64,000 nt of DNA, from contig JADGGD010000004.1 of the NCBI GenBank assembly GCA_019690095.1, positions 1 through 64,000 of the forward strand, in the 5' to 3' direction. Shown here piece by piece: positions 38,131-47,489 of the stretch; the stretch's first letter is position 1; each line of letters opens with the position of its first letter. The notes beneath the pieces were generated by a model. The model was given only the letters and a program-made list of their open reading frames with translations. It was not told the DNA's origin and did no database searches. A program made the position numbers and the translations under genes. This DNA comes from Chloroflexota bacterium. GTDB taxonomy: Bacteria; Chloroflexota; UBA6077; FW602-bin22; CADDYW01.

Positions 38131-39144
38131 ATGAACGAACCCTCCATCGCCGCGGCGATTGATGCCTTCCTCACCGCCCTGCGCCTCTCGCCGCGCTCGG
38201 TTGCGACCTACCGCCAGGGCCTGGCCCGCTTCCAGACCTACCTCGCCGATCACCACGGCCTGGACCCAGTCCGAAGCCCGGTCACCGCCCTCACGATCGA
38301 TCACGTCCTCGCCTTTCTGGCATACCTCGCCCCGACCGATGCCCGATCGCGGGCCGAGGTGAGCGCCCTGCGCACCGCCTTAACCTACCTCGCCGCCGTC
38401 CGGAAGTTCTACGCTCACCTCGTCGCGACCGACTGCCACCCCGGCCTCTCAACTGAGAAACTCTCCTTCCGTCTCCGCGAGGCGATCGGCCGCTTCAGCC
38501 CACCGCCGCCGCGCGTCCGATCGGCCGATCTCGAACGGGTGATTCATTACGTCAAGTCACGTCCACCAGAGGCGCGCCCGGAGCGAGAGCTGCGCCGTCG
38601 CAAGGTCATCGCCCTTCTCCTCACCCTGGCCCGGACCGGCGTGCGTGTCTCAGAACTCTGTCGACTCCGCCGGGAGGAGATTGATCTCGACGAGGGATCG
38701 GCCTTCATCTGGCGCGGCAAAGGTGGCACGTCGCGCACCGTCTACTTCGATAGCGAGACCGGCGCGGCCCTCCGGGCTTACTGGCAGGCCCGGGGTGATG
38801 CCGCCCACAGCCGCGTTGGACACTTCCCGGCTTTTTCCGGCCGCGACCGGGTCGGCCAGCCCGGCGCACCGATCAGCCCTCGCACGGTCCAGGCGATCGT
38901 GCGGGAATGCTGCCGCGCTGCGGGGGTCGAGTCTCCCCTCACTCCCCATAGCTTCCGCCACGGCCTAGCCACCGAGCTGGTCCGCCGACGGGTACGCGAG
39001 TCGGTCGTCCAGCGCGTCCTCGGCCACGCCAGCCCGACCACAACCCAGATCTACGTTCACCTGGTCGGCGACGACGTGCGCCAGGAGTACACTGAGGCCT
39101 TCGGCGCCTACCATCCCCCTGATCCGCCATCCGGGCCCTCCTGA
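38131..39144 (+). CDS. xer: Tyrosine recombinase, Xer-like
   Basis: 337 aa. N-terminal SAM-like DNA-binding domain (residues about 5-110) and C-terminal catalytic domain with Arg in LARTGVRVSELCRL, the beta-hairpin Lys in WRGKGGTSRTV, HxxR in TPHSFRHGLATELV, His in VLGHASPTT and the nucleophile Tyr in QIYVHL. A full catalytic set. The dif-like palindrome right upstream suggests that it resolves chromosome dimers, possibly alone given the symmetric site. A phage-type integrase is less likely: no other mobile genes are nearby. Confidence 0.92.
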   Translation: MNEPSIAAAIDAFLTALRLSPRSVATYRQGLARFQTYLADHHGLDPVRSPVTALTIDHVLAFLAYLAPTDARSRAEVSALRTALTYLAAVRKFYAHLVATDCHPGLSTEKLSFRLREAIGRFSPPPPRVRSADLERVIHYVKSRPPEARPERELRRRKVIALLLTLARTGVRVSELCRLRREEIDLDEGSAFIWRGKGGTSRTVYFDSETGAALRAYWQARGDAAHSRVGHFPAFSGRDRVGQPGAPISPRTVQAIVRECCRAAGVESPLTPHSFRHGLATELVRRRVRESVVQRVLGHASPTTTQIYVHLVGDDVRQEYTEAFGAYHPPDPPSGPS

Positions 39145-39350
39145 TCCCGCGATAGCGCCGCTCTACACGTACCGGGAGGACGCGCTGTGACCGCAGGACA
39201 CTACATTTTCTCATGGCCCAGGAAGACCACTCCGGGAAACCCGCCGGGGACAAGCGCGCCGTCGTCACCGCCTTCTGGCAGACCAGCCGGGGCTCCGCGC
39301 CCGGCTGTGCACAGATTATCCTGTGCCTCCGCGCGGCCGATCCCTTCCTC

Positions 39351-41111
39351 CTACCAGGGGAAGGCCAGGGTCGGGGGATTGGCGTACCGCCGCGTGCGCA
39401 GGGTAAGTCGGCCGCCCGCCCCGGGGCCGAGTTCCACCAGCAGGTGCGAATGTCCGACTGGCTGGCGGACGCTGTTGAACGTCACCTCAAGAATCTCATG
39501 CTCGGCGTAGGCGCCTCCCTGGACAATCACCCGGCGCGGCTGAAGCGGGTCGGTATTAACAAGGGTTACGGTCACTGCATCGGCGGTCAGCTTCTCAACC
39601 AGGGCAGCCACCCCCTCCGGAACCCCCGGCCGGCGCCCCTCCGGATCGAAGTAGCGAAGCCGGCAGTGGAGCGGATAGCCAACCCGACCAGTTGGTAGGC
39701 CACCCAGCATGAGCTGGGTCAGCGTCTCGGTGATAGCCGGGTTCAGGTGATTCGGATCGTCCGAGAGGCGGGTATCCGGTGTCGTGGGATCCCGGCGCAT
39801 CTCCTCGACTCGCGCCCGCAGGGAGGCCAGATCAGCCAGCAGCGCCTCGACCGGATAGGATGGGTCGTCGCCATCAAGGAAGCTGATCCAGCGCGGGCGG
39901 CTCGGGAGCAGGTCCAGCACCTCCCGATCCATCGTCCAGTAGTACAGTTCAAGCGCGCCCGGCGCGAACTTCTCCGGACGGAAGTCATACCAGCCCTGAT
40001 CCCCGTACATATGCGGGTAAAGGGTCACCCCGTCCGCAACGGTGTGGTTTGCGTTGACCCGCTCGATCATCTCGCGCCAGACCTCGACGTACCGCTGCTG
40101 GCCAGTCAGCAGGAGGGCGTTCCCGAAGCCGTAGTGGGCACGGTTGCGGAAAGAGGAGCGGTGAACGACCTCACCGGTGTAGGGGACAACGGGGACGGTG
40201 AAGGCCCAGCCGTAGACACCGCCATACCATTTCCCGTCGCAGGCTCCACCGATTGTTCCGTCAAGTCCGATATTCGTTGGGATGATGCCGCCATTGGCCG
40301 CTGTGCGCTCGACCCAGGCATCGACGTACTCCAGGAGCCAGCGGCGGTATTTCTCCTCGCCGGTCAAGGCGAAGGCATTAAAGGCGAGGGTCGTGGCACC
40401 GAGATTGAGCGGGTGATCACCGACGATATCGGTATAGTCCCGGAAGTGTTCAAGCATCTCCTGGTAGTTGCGCTCGCGGTGAAGGGGCTGGAAGCGTCCC
40501 TCGATCTCGATCGGATCTCCCGCCCAATCCAGCGGCGTCGCCTTACGCAGGAGCGGTCCGCGGCTTCCGTTGAACATGCTCCGAATAAGACGATGATCCG
40601 GATCGTAGTTGGGGGCCTGGGGATCCTCGCCCATGTAGAAGCCAGCGTAGCGACGCGTTCGCTGCTGGAAGCGGCGCTCGAAGGGATCGGCAAGCCCCTC
40701 GAGGACAAAGGCGGAGAGCCCTTCGCCGTGGTGGAACCAGTCAAACATGACCGGGAATTCCTTGTAGTACATACCGTCGCGGGCAAAGGGCACCTCAATC
40801 GTGCGCGCCTCGGTATACTGGCGGAGGTGGCCCTCCCACCCCTTGCGGTAGAGCCGCAGGACCGTCTCCGGAGCCCCCAGGGCATACAGCATCGTCCAAT
40901 TGAGGAGATTCTCAGCGGCATCGTCGGGTCCATCGTCACCACCCCAGCGCGGCACGCAGAGGAGATATCCCCGCTCGTCGAAGTAGTGAGCGAAGAACTC
41001 TTCGCATGCTGCACTCGCGGCGCGGAGCAGCTCCCGTTCGAGAAGCGCCCAATAGGGCGGGGCCATGGGGGTCAGAATCTGTACCGTCACCTCGCGATGG
41101 GTCGGTCGCAC
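39351..41111 (-). CDS. Probable alpha/alpha-toroid carbohydrate-active enzyme
   Basis: About 586 aa. GTG start with GGAGGAACGC upstream. No signal peptide. Aromatic- and acid-rich helical repeats (EKYRRWLLEYVDAWVERTA, QQRYVEVWREMIERV) indicate an alpha-toroid of the six-hairpin glycosidase kind, with a beta-rich end from about residue 500. I do not recognise a characterised family, so the substrate is unknown. It lies with Gfo/Idh/MocA and dehydrogenase genes, which points to sugar or uronate metabolism. Confidence 0.7.
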   Translation of the reverse strand: MRPTHREVTVQILTPMAPPYWALLERELLRAASAACEEFFAHYFDERGYLLCVPRWGGDDGPDDAAENLLNWTMLYALGAPETVLRLYRKGWEGHLRQYTEARTIEVPFARDGMYYKEFPVMFDWFHHGEGLSAFVLEGLADPFERRFQQRTRRYAGFYMGEDPQAPNYDPDHRLIRSMFNGSRGPLLRKATPLDWAGDPIEIEGRFQPLHRERNYQEMLEHFRDYTDIVGDHPLNLGATTLAFNAFALTGEEKYRRWLLEYVDAWVERTAANGGIIPTNIGLDGTIGGACDGKWYGGVYGWAFTVPVVPYTGEVVHRSSFRNRAHYGFGNALLLTGQQRYVEVWREMIERVNANHTVADGVTLYPHMYGDQGWYDFRPEKFAPGALELYYWTMDREVLDLLPSRPRWISFLDGDDPSYPVEALLADLASLRARVEEMRRDPTTPDTRLSDDPNHLNPAITETLTQLMLGGLPTGRVGYPLHCRLRYFDPEGRRPGVPEGVAALVEKLTADAVTVTLVNTDPLQPRRVIVQGGAYAEHEILEVTFNSVRQPVGHSHLLVELGPGAGGRLTLRTRRYANPPTLAFPW

Positions 41112-41763
41112 GCGTTCCTCCAGACAGGCAAGGTTACCGAACAACCGTGCAGGGCCATTGTTCAACGCGGCCCCAGTATAGCCCGCGCGGCCCCGCTCGA
41201 CAAATACCGCACGAGCCTGTCTCTAGAAGGATCAGCAGAACCTGGCGGGCCGCTTCTCTGCTGCACGATGAGGTATGGGATAGCTTCAGGCTTCAGACAC
41301 AACAGGCAGGCACTCCGGACAGCCATCCCCCAGGTCGCTATGTACACTCCCACCTGTTGATCAGCCTGGAGGTGGTGCAGGAGCACCTCTGATCTTATTA
41401 CGGCCGAAACGCTCTAAGCCGGCCGATTGAGTTCGGTGGGAAATTGGGCAGCGGCCGATCTCTCACCAGCGGACACCGGCCCAGGTCACTGGCAGTTCGG
41501 AGCGGTCTGCATCCGCACCGCTCATCACCGGGTGACGGCCGGCGAGCAGGGCTACCATCCCGCCGAAGGCAACATGCGCGCTCAAGAATAGGGTGAGTGA
41601 GCCAGCCGGGGCACTCTCCAGAACCTGGGTACCGGTGGCCTAACCTCCCGCATCGGGAGGAAAACTCATGGGACGGGCTGCTCACGCGCAACTGCGGCAC
41701 ACGGGGCAGGTGGCTGGTCCTGCTGTTCGCCGGGTCACGCCGACTGTCACCGCTCCCATCCGC
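41112..41763. other. Gene-free stretch
   Basis: About 650 bases between two minus-strand genes with no ORF that has a convincing ribosome binding site. It should include the promoter of the toroid-enzyme gene; a partial palindrome CCACCT...AGGTGG sits near 41349-41376. Confidence 0.4.
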
Positions 41764-43056
41764 CTATACTGTTGAGGCTCCAGCTGGCGTATCCTCATCC
41801 AGCTCATCTGCGTCACTCAGGGGGACATCCAGGACGCCATCCCCGGCCAGCAGACGCGCGGCCTGCTCCGAGCGGCGGTAGCCGGCCACCGCCGGCCAGG
41901 CAGTGACCCCTGCCCGGGCGCGGAGGAGACTAGCCCGACGGCGGGCGCGGCCGATATCGGGAGGACCGATCGTCCAGGAGGCTTCGACAACGAGGTAGCC
42001 TTCCTGGCCCTGACGACGGCCCCGCACCAGCAGGTCGGCACGGATCAGTTCGACGTAGTCTTCTCGATCAAGCCGCCCGGTACTGCGGAGCTGACCGAGC
42101 CAGCGCTCTACCTCCGCAGGCGGCAGGACCTCTGGATCGTCGAGGACGATCCAGAACAGGCCCGGGCGCTCCCGGAGCGTCTCCATGACCTGACGGTCCT
42201 TGAGCGACTGGAGATCCCGACTGATCCGCTGCTCCTGACGATCCACGCGCTGAACCACCTGATCGAGCCGTGCAGCAAGCGCAGCCAGCTGTTCCGCGGT
42301 CCGCGCCTGCGCCGCCGCTAGCTCATCCATCCGCACGGTCAGAGCATCTACTCGCGCGGTCAGCTCATCCATCCGCGCCGTCAGGGTATCTACCCGCGCC
42401 GTCAGCTCATCCATCCGTGCCGTCAGGGTATCTACCCGCGCCGTCAGCTCATCCATCCGCACGGCCAGGGTATCTACCCGCGCGGTCAGCTCATCCATCC
42501 GCACGGTCAGAGCATCTACCCGTGCCGCCAGCTCATCCACCCGCGTCGTCAGGGTATCTACCCGTGCCGTCAGCTCATCCATCCGTGCCGTCAGGGTATC
42601 TACCCGCGCCGTCAGGGTAGCGAGCTCCGCCTCCGTCCGCGCCTGCGCCGCCGCCAGCTCATCCACCCGCGTCGTCAGGGTATCTACCCGCGCGGTCAGC
42701 TCATCCATCCGCGCAGCCAGGGTATCTACCCGCGCCGTCAGGGTAGCAAGCCCCGCCTCCGTCCGTGCCTGCGCCGCCGCCAGCTCATCCATCCGCACGG
42801 TTAGCGCGGCAAGCTGCTCTGCAGTACGCTCCTGAGCGGCCGCAAGACGGGCGACGAGCGCCGGCAGGTCGAGGATCTCATCGCCGAGAACCGCCCGCAG
42901 GAGCTGCTGACGGAGCGCCGGCTCGGCGGCGAGGAGACGGCGGAGGTCGTCAAGCGCCTCCCGGTGCAGGAGGGCATGCAGGAGACGCTGACGGAACTCT
43001 GGCTGTGCATCAAGCAGGCGGAGCAGGTCGTCTAGGTCACGGCGCGTGAACGGCAT
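41764..43056 (-). CDS. Long coiled-coil protein with degenerate nuclease-like end
   Basis: 430 aa. N-terminal helical pair (DDLLRLLDAQPEFRQRLL), the phrase GDEILDLPALVARL shared with the protein at 34047 (TEELLDLPARTERL), then about 190 residues of 7- and 14-residue repeats (ARVDTLTARMDELT). The C-terminal domain (RADLLVRGRRQ, then GYLVVEASWTI) fits the nuclease-like fold, but the expected catalytic Lys after the Glu is Ser. ATG at 43056 follows a GGAG. Function unknown; a paralogue of the 34047 gene with a different tail. Confidence 0.8.
   Translation of the reverse strand: MPFTRRDLDDLLRLLDAQPEFRQRLLHALLHREALDDLRRLLAAEPALRQQLLRAVLGDEILDLPALVARLAAAQERTAEQLAALTVRMDELAAAQARTEAGLATLTARVDTLAARMDELTARVDTLTTRVDELAAAQARTEAELATLTARVDTLTARMDELTARVDTLTTRVDELAARVDALTVRMDELTARVDTLAVRMDELTARVDTLTARMDELTARVDTLTARMDELTARVDALTVRMDELAAAQARTAEQLAALAARLDQVVQRVDRQEQRISRDLQSLKDRQVMETLRERPGLFWIVLDDPEVLPPAEVERWLGQLRSTGRLDREDYVELIRADLLVRGRRQGQEGYLVVEASWTIGPPDIGRARRRASLLRARAGVTAWPAVAGYRRSEQAARLLAGDGVLDVPLSDADELDEDTPAGASTV
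42300..42800 (-). repeat. 21/42-bp imperfect tandem repeats in a coding region
   Basis: Reiterated units of the kind CGCGCCGTCAGGGTATCTAC and CAGCTCATCCATCCG encode coiled-coil heptads of the 41764-43056 protein. Unit order is irregular, which suggests repeated recombination. Confidence 0.88.
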
Positions 43057-43510
43057 GGCATCTCCGCGGATCGGGTCTCGCCGGATTCTAGCATGGACCA
43101 CACTGCAGGCGCGATAGCCCTCTACTGTCCAGTAAAACATACCGACGCGCTGGTGAGCGACCGCCCTCGGTTCGGGTGGGAAAAGCCGGCGGTCGGATAC
43201 AGGCCTCCCGAAGCCGCTTCCACCAGCAGCCTGCCCTGACCGGCACTACGGCCTGGATGGCAACCGCGTCGGCTGCCCCGTCGATCATCCCTCCCGATGG
43301 CACGAGAGATCAACTGTCGCACCGGAACCATCCAGGGGGCCAGCCTCCGAATCCCGGCAGGCACACGTCAGACGTGAGGAGCGAGCAGCGCATCGATTGA
43401 ACGCGGGCCGTCTACCCTGATGCCTGTGCCCGCTTGCCGCCCTCCTGATTCCTGACGATAATAGCACCCGCGGCCCGGCAGCCGAAGCACACAATCCTGG
43501 AGGACATTCC
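43057..43510. other. Gene-free stretch between divergent genes
   Basis: About 450 bases with no credible ORF. It must hold control signals for the coiled-coil gene and the Gfo/Idh/MocA gene; none stands out. Confidence 0.35.
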
Positions 43511-44596
43511 ATGAGCACACCGCGCGGCGTGAAAATCGGCATCATTGGCGCGGGCGGCATCGCCCACACCCATGCACGCTACTACCGCCAGATCCCCTGG
43601 GTGGAGCTGGTCGCCGTCGCGGATATCATTCCAGAGAGGGCACGGGCCTTCGCGCGGACGTGGGGCATTCCCGAGGAGCACGCCTTCGCGGACTACCGGG
43701 AGATGCTGGAGCGGATTGAGATGGAAGCAGTGAGCATCTGCACCCACAACACCGCCCACCGCGCCCCGACCACCGACGCCCTGGCGGCCGGCAAGCACGT
43801 TCTCCTGGAGAAGCCAATGGCGGTCACGGTAGAGGACGGCCGAGCGATCATGCGAGCCTGGGAAGGGTCGGGGAGGATCCTTATGGTTGGCTTCCAGCCC
43901 CACTTCTCTACCCAGTACCAGGTTGCTCGCCGGATCGTCGAGCAGGGGGTCCTCGGCGACATCTACTATGCCGAGGCGGTTGCCTTCCGACGGTGGGGTA
44001 TCCCTGGAGGATCATTCCTCAAGAAGGAAACCGCCGGAGCCGGGGCATTGGTCGATATTGGCTGCTACGCCCTCTACACAACGATCTCTCTGATGGGCAG
44101 TCCACGCCCGCGCTCCGTCACCGCTCTGGCCGGCACCTTCCTCGCCCATCAGGCTCAGGGCGAACAACGCTGGGGACGCTTCACCTGGCGAGCCGAGGAG
44201 GTTGAGGTCGAAGACTTCGCCGCGGCGTTCGTCCGCTTCGAGAACGGGGCGGCCATGGTCCTCAAGGCGTGCTGGGCAGCACACGCCGACTCGATCGGGC
44301 GGCCGTTCTTCCTGGGGACCCGGGGCGGCATGGCCCTGAACCCGCGCGGGGTGCAGCCGCCAGTCGAGCTCTACTTCAACCAGCAGATCGGCGATCTCAA
44401 CCTCACCTGCGCGCCCCAGGGGCTGGCCGAGGTCGAGGACTGGCCGGCGAAGATCCAAGCGTTCGCCGAGGCCGTTCGCGACGGTCTGCCCTCGCCGATC
44501 GATCCCCGCACCGTCTTCCTCACCACCGTGGTCCTTGATGGGGCGCTCCGCTCCGCCCGCGAAGGCCGGGAGGTCGAGGTCGATCCTACGTACTGA
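43511..44596 (+). CDS. Gfo/Idh/MocA-family oxidoreductase
   Basis: 361 aa. NAD(P)-binding Rossmann motif GIIGAGGIAHTHARYY, the catalytic-region EKPMAVT (Lys of the EKP motif) and a C-terminal alpha/beta domain with GAGALVDIGCYALY. Acts on a sugar, inositol or derived polyol. GGAGG before the ATG. Neighbouring dehydrogenase and isomerase genes suggest a catabolic set. Confidence 0.92.
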   Translation: MSTPRGVKIGIIGAGGIAHTHARYYRQIPWVELVAVADIIPERARAFARTWGIPEEHAFADYREMLERIEMEAVSICTHNTAHRAPTTDALAAGKHVLLEKPMAVTVEDGRAIMRAWEGSGRILMVGFQPHFSTQYQVARRIVEQGVLGDIYYAEAVAFRRWGIPGGSFLKKETAGAGALVDIGCYALYTTISLMGSPRPRSVTALAGTFLAHQAQGEQRWGRFTWRAEEVEVEDFAAAFVRFENGAAMVLKACWAAHADSIGRPFFLGTRGGMALNPRGVQPPVELYFNQQIGDLNLTCAPQGLAEVEDWPAKIQAFAEAVRDGLPSPIDPRTVFLTTVVLDGALRSAREGREVEVDPTY

Positions 44597-44672
44597 CCCC
44601 TGTACGTGTTCCGTCTGAGGAACATGTTGAGAACGGCGTGGGGACACGGTCCTGACCGCGATCCACTCGCCT

Positions 44673-45689
44673 TTACCCCTCCTGGAGAACAAAGACGCAT
44701 TTACCAGTCGTGCCTGCATCAAACGTCTGGAAGGCCTCCGCGGCCTCTTCCAGGCGGAAGCGGTGCGTGATCAGGCGTGCCAGGGGAATGCCCCGCTCGG
44801 CGATCCACCGCGCGCATTCTTCCAGGCCTCCGCTGGGGAAAGTCCAGGACCCATAAAGGGTCAGATGGCGGTGGATAATATCCGGGCTCGGCTCCAGGGT
44901 CACCGTCCCTCCTTCCCCCACGAAGCAGGCCCGACCGAACACCCGGGCACTCCGCACTACCTGCGCCCGCGCAACCGGATGGCCGGTGCAGTCGAGGGTT
45001 GCCTCTGCCCCTTCACCCCCGGTCAGCTCCCGAATTGCCGCCACCGGATCCTCACTCCGCGGGTCGAGCACGACATCCGCGCCCAGTGCCCGTGCCAGCG
45101 CTCGCCGCGATTCTGCCACCTCAACCGCGATGACCCGCGCCCCCATCGCCTTCCCCAGCAGGGTCGCGCTCAGTCCCACCGGCCCCTGGCCGTAGATGGC
45201 CAGGGTATCGCGCCCGGAAACCCCTAGCTTCGTAAGGGCCATGTAGGCAGTGCCGGTCCCACAGGCAATCGCCGCCCCCTCGGCGAAGTCAAGGGCATCG
45301 GGCAGACGCACCAGACAACGCGCCGGCACCAGGAGAAAGTCCGCATTCGCCCCGTGCGCCCCGAAACCGAAAGTCCGATGTCCATGGAGGCAGAGCTGGT
45401 CATAGCCAATCCGGCAGTACTTGCACTGACCACAACCCGCGTAGTGGTGGACAATCACCCGTTCGCCGACCCGCCAGCCGGTGACGCCGGGCCCCAGGGC
45501 CGCGATGGTGCCGCAGGGCTCGTGGCCGCTGATGTGCGCCTGGGCGTGCTCGCTTCGATAGGCGTGCAGATCGCTCCCACAGAGCCCGGCCGCGCCGATC
45601 CGCACCACGACTTCGCCTGGCCCCGCCTCTGGATCTGGAAACTCTCGCAGCTCGACCCGGCGATTCCCCAGGAAGACAACCCCGCGCAT
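44673..45689 (-). CDS. Zinc-dependent alcohol/polyol dehydrogenase
   Basis: 338 aa medium-chain dehydrogenase. Catalytic zinc: Cys in GLCGSDLH, then GHEPCG. Structural zinc: CGQCKYCRIGYDQLC, all four Cys present. NAD(P) site: IYGQGPVGLSATLL. The family includes sorbitol, threonine and galactitol dehydrogenases. The ATG of MRGVVFLG with GAGGT upstream is chosen; 73 upstream codons look non-coding. Confidence 0.92.
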   Translation of the reverse strand: MRGVVFLGNRRVELREFPDPEAGPGEVVVRIGAAGLCGSDLHAYRSEHAQAHISGHEPCGTIAALGPGVTGWRVGERVIVHHYAGCGQCKYCRIGYDQLCLHGHRTFGFGAHGANADFLLVPARCLVRLPDALDFAEGAAIACGTGTAYMALTKLGVSGRDTLAIYGQGPVGLSATLLGKAMGARVIAVEVAESRRALARALGADVVLDPRSEDPVAAIRELTGGEGAEATLDCTGHPVARAQVVRSARVFGRACFVGEGGTVTLEPSPDIIHRHLTLYGSWTFPSGGLEECARWIAERGIPLARLITHRFRLEEAAEAFQTFDAGTTGKCVFVLQEG

Positions 45690-45923
45690 CGCTACCTCGC
45701 CTCCACTGCTCTCCACATCGCCCTCGCCGTGGGCCACGAAGGATATCGCCCACCGCCATCCCCCCAAGCCGCACTGGCCTCGCTCAACCCAGCTGGGCTC
45801 CGATCGGCGATTGCGGACCGCAGATCGACCATCGGATGGCCAACCGGTCCCCTCCGTGACACCCTCTCCAAGCTGGCTCGATCCGCAGATCGGATGCAGG
45901 CAGCGCACCCGAACTGGATACAG

Positions 45924-47117
45924 TCAGGGGGGATCACCGAAATCGGGGATCTCCAGGAGCACGCCCTCCTGCTTGGCCGACTCGTGCGCCACGATCCCCG
46001 GCACGCAGTAGCGCGCCGCCATCCAGACATTATTCGGCGGCTGGCGACCGGTCGTGACCGCCTCGACGAAGTCGCAGACCAGGAACTGATGCGACCCGTA
46101 GTGCCCATTCGGCAGACCAGCAAAGGAGGCAGGAAGCCGCTCAATCGGGTGAACTGCCGAGACACCGGTGAAGAACTCGGCCCGTAGAGCGGCGGTCAGC
46201 TGCTCCCGATCTGCCTCCGGGACAGGCATTGCGCGACACTCCAGAAGAGAGCGCAGATCCTCCTGCTCGGACGGCACGAGAGTGTTCCACACTCGCGCAT
46301 TCGTCTGTTCCTCAAAGGAGGCACGGGTTCCGTAAAAGCTCAGCCGCACGCTCGATCCGCCTGATACCCCGATCCGCCGAAACTCATTGACCCGAAATAT
46401 GCCGCCGTCAGAGGTACGAAAGAGGGCGGTCTCGTTGGAGAACTCGTTCTGCCAGAGGCTCACGTCCCTCCGGAACACGCCATCATCCACGCGGTCTACG
46501 TACCCCAGGCAGCTGACGCGCGTGAGCCGTGCCCCGGTGATGCTGATGAGCATGCTGGTTGAATGGGTCGGGTAGAGCATGGGCGGAAAGCTCGCCGTCC
46601 GCTTCCACTCCGGGCCTCCGGAGTACTGGTAGGCCTCGTAGAAGCCATGGGACATATCGTGGAGATATTCGGCCTCGGCGTATACGAAGTCTCCGAAGTC
46701 CCCGCGCCGCCAGCGCTCCCGACAGTACAAGGTGACCGGATAGTAGTAGCTCGTCTCGCCAGTCATGTAGATCAGGCCGGTCTCCTCGACCGTACGCACC
46801 AGTTCCCGCACCTCGTCCAGGGTAATCGCCGCCGGGACGGCACAGTATACGTGCTTGCCTGCGCGAAGAGCCTGGACCGCCTGCGGCCCGTGCATCCACC
46901 GCTGAGTAAAGATTGCAATAGCGTCAACGTCGGAATCGCACAGTTCATCGAGCGAGGCATACGTCCGCGCGATTCCAAAACGGGCGGCCTCCCGGGCCCG
47001 CCGCTCCGGGATGACCTCGGCAAGCCGCACCTCCTCTACCTGGGGATGCGCCTGGAAGAGGGGGATGAAGCTGCGCGCAAACTGACCAGCCCCGCAGATG
47101 CCAACAGTGATGCCCAC
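45924..47117 (-). CDS. Gfo/Idh/MocA-family oxidoreductase, second
   Basis: 397 aa. GTG start with GGGGAGGAGAAC upstream. Rossmann motif GICGAGQFARSFIPL; the EKP motif of the family is replaced by VYCAVPAAIT, so the usual catalytic Lys is missing at this place. Domain architecture otherwise typical, with a long C-terminal segment. Substrate unknown; it could be a diverged dehydrogenase, hydrolase or dehydratase of the same fold. Confidence 0.86.
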   Translation of the reverse strand: MGITVGICGAGQFARSFIPLFQAHPQVEEVRLAEVIPERRAREAARFGIARTYASLDELCDSDVDAIAIFTQRWMHGPQAVQALRAGKHVYCAVPAAITLDEVRELVRTVEETGLIYMTGETSYYYPVTLYCRERWRRGDFGDFVYAEAEYLHDMSHGFYEAYQYSGGPEWKRTASFPPMLYPTHSTSMLISITGARLTRVSCLGYVDRVDDGVFRRDVSLWQNEFSNETALFRTSDGGIFRVNEFRRIGVSGGSSVRLSFYGTRASFEEQTNARVWNTLVPSEQEDLRSLLECRAMPVPEADREQLTAALRAEFFTGVSAVHPIERLPASFAGLPNGHYGSHQFLVCDFVEAVTTGRQPPNNVWMAARYCVPGIVAHESAKQEGVLLEIPDFGDPP

Positions 47118-47489
47118 GTTCTCCTCCCCGCCGTGCCTGCGCGGGCGGAACTCATCCCGCCGGCGGCCGTCCGGCTGCCATCTTGCGGACCCTGTCCGGG
47201 GCCGTGCCCTGCCCATCACGGATGCCCGCGGCCAATCATACGTCATTGGCTGATCCGGCGCGAGCCCTCGATCGAGGCCAGTCCAGCCCTCGCGAGCACG
47301 CCGCGGCTGGATGAGCCGGGCAGGAATACACTATCCACCCTTGATCGGGCATCGGAGAGCCCAATCCACCGGCGCCGCCTCGGATGGATCACCTCGGCAG
47401 ACTCGCCTTCGGCTGGCTGATGCGCTACCATCACCTACACCTATTTTCAGAACGGCCGCTGGTCAGCAGACCGCGCGAGGAGTGACCCC
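47118..47489. other. Gene-free stretch between divergent genes
   Basis: 372 bases between the second Gfo/Idh/MocA gene and the epimerase gene, presumably with two promoters. No clear elements seen. Confidence 0.35.

Noticed and set aside
38131-39144. Integrase of a mobile element or prophage
   Set aside because: No phage or transfer genes, no tRNA target or flanking direct repeats are seen; the dif-like site fits a Xer role better.
39747-41360. A 537-codon plus-strand ORF
   Set aside because: Antisense to the toroid-enzyme gene, which has a good start site and a structured protein.
42300-42800. Tandem repeats that might be a CRISPR array
   Set aside because: Units are 21/42 bp, contiguous without spacers, and in frame with a coiled-coil protein.
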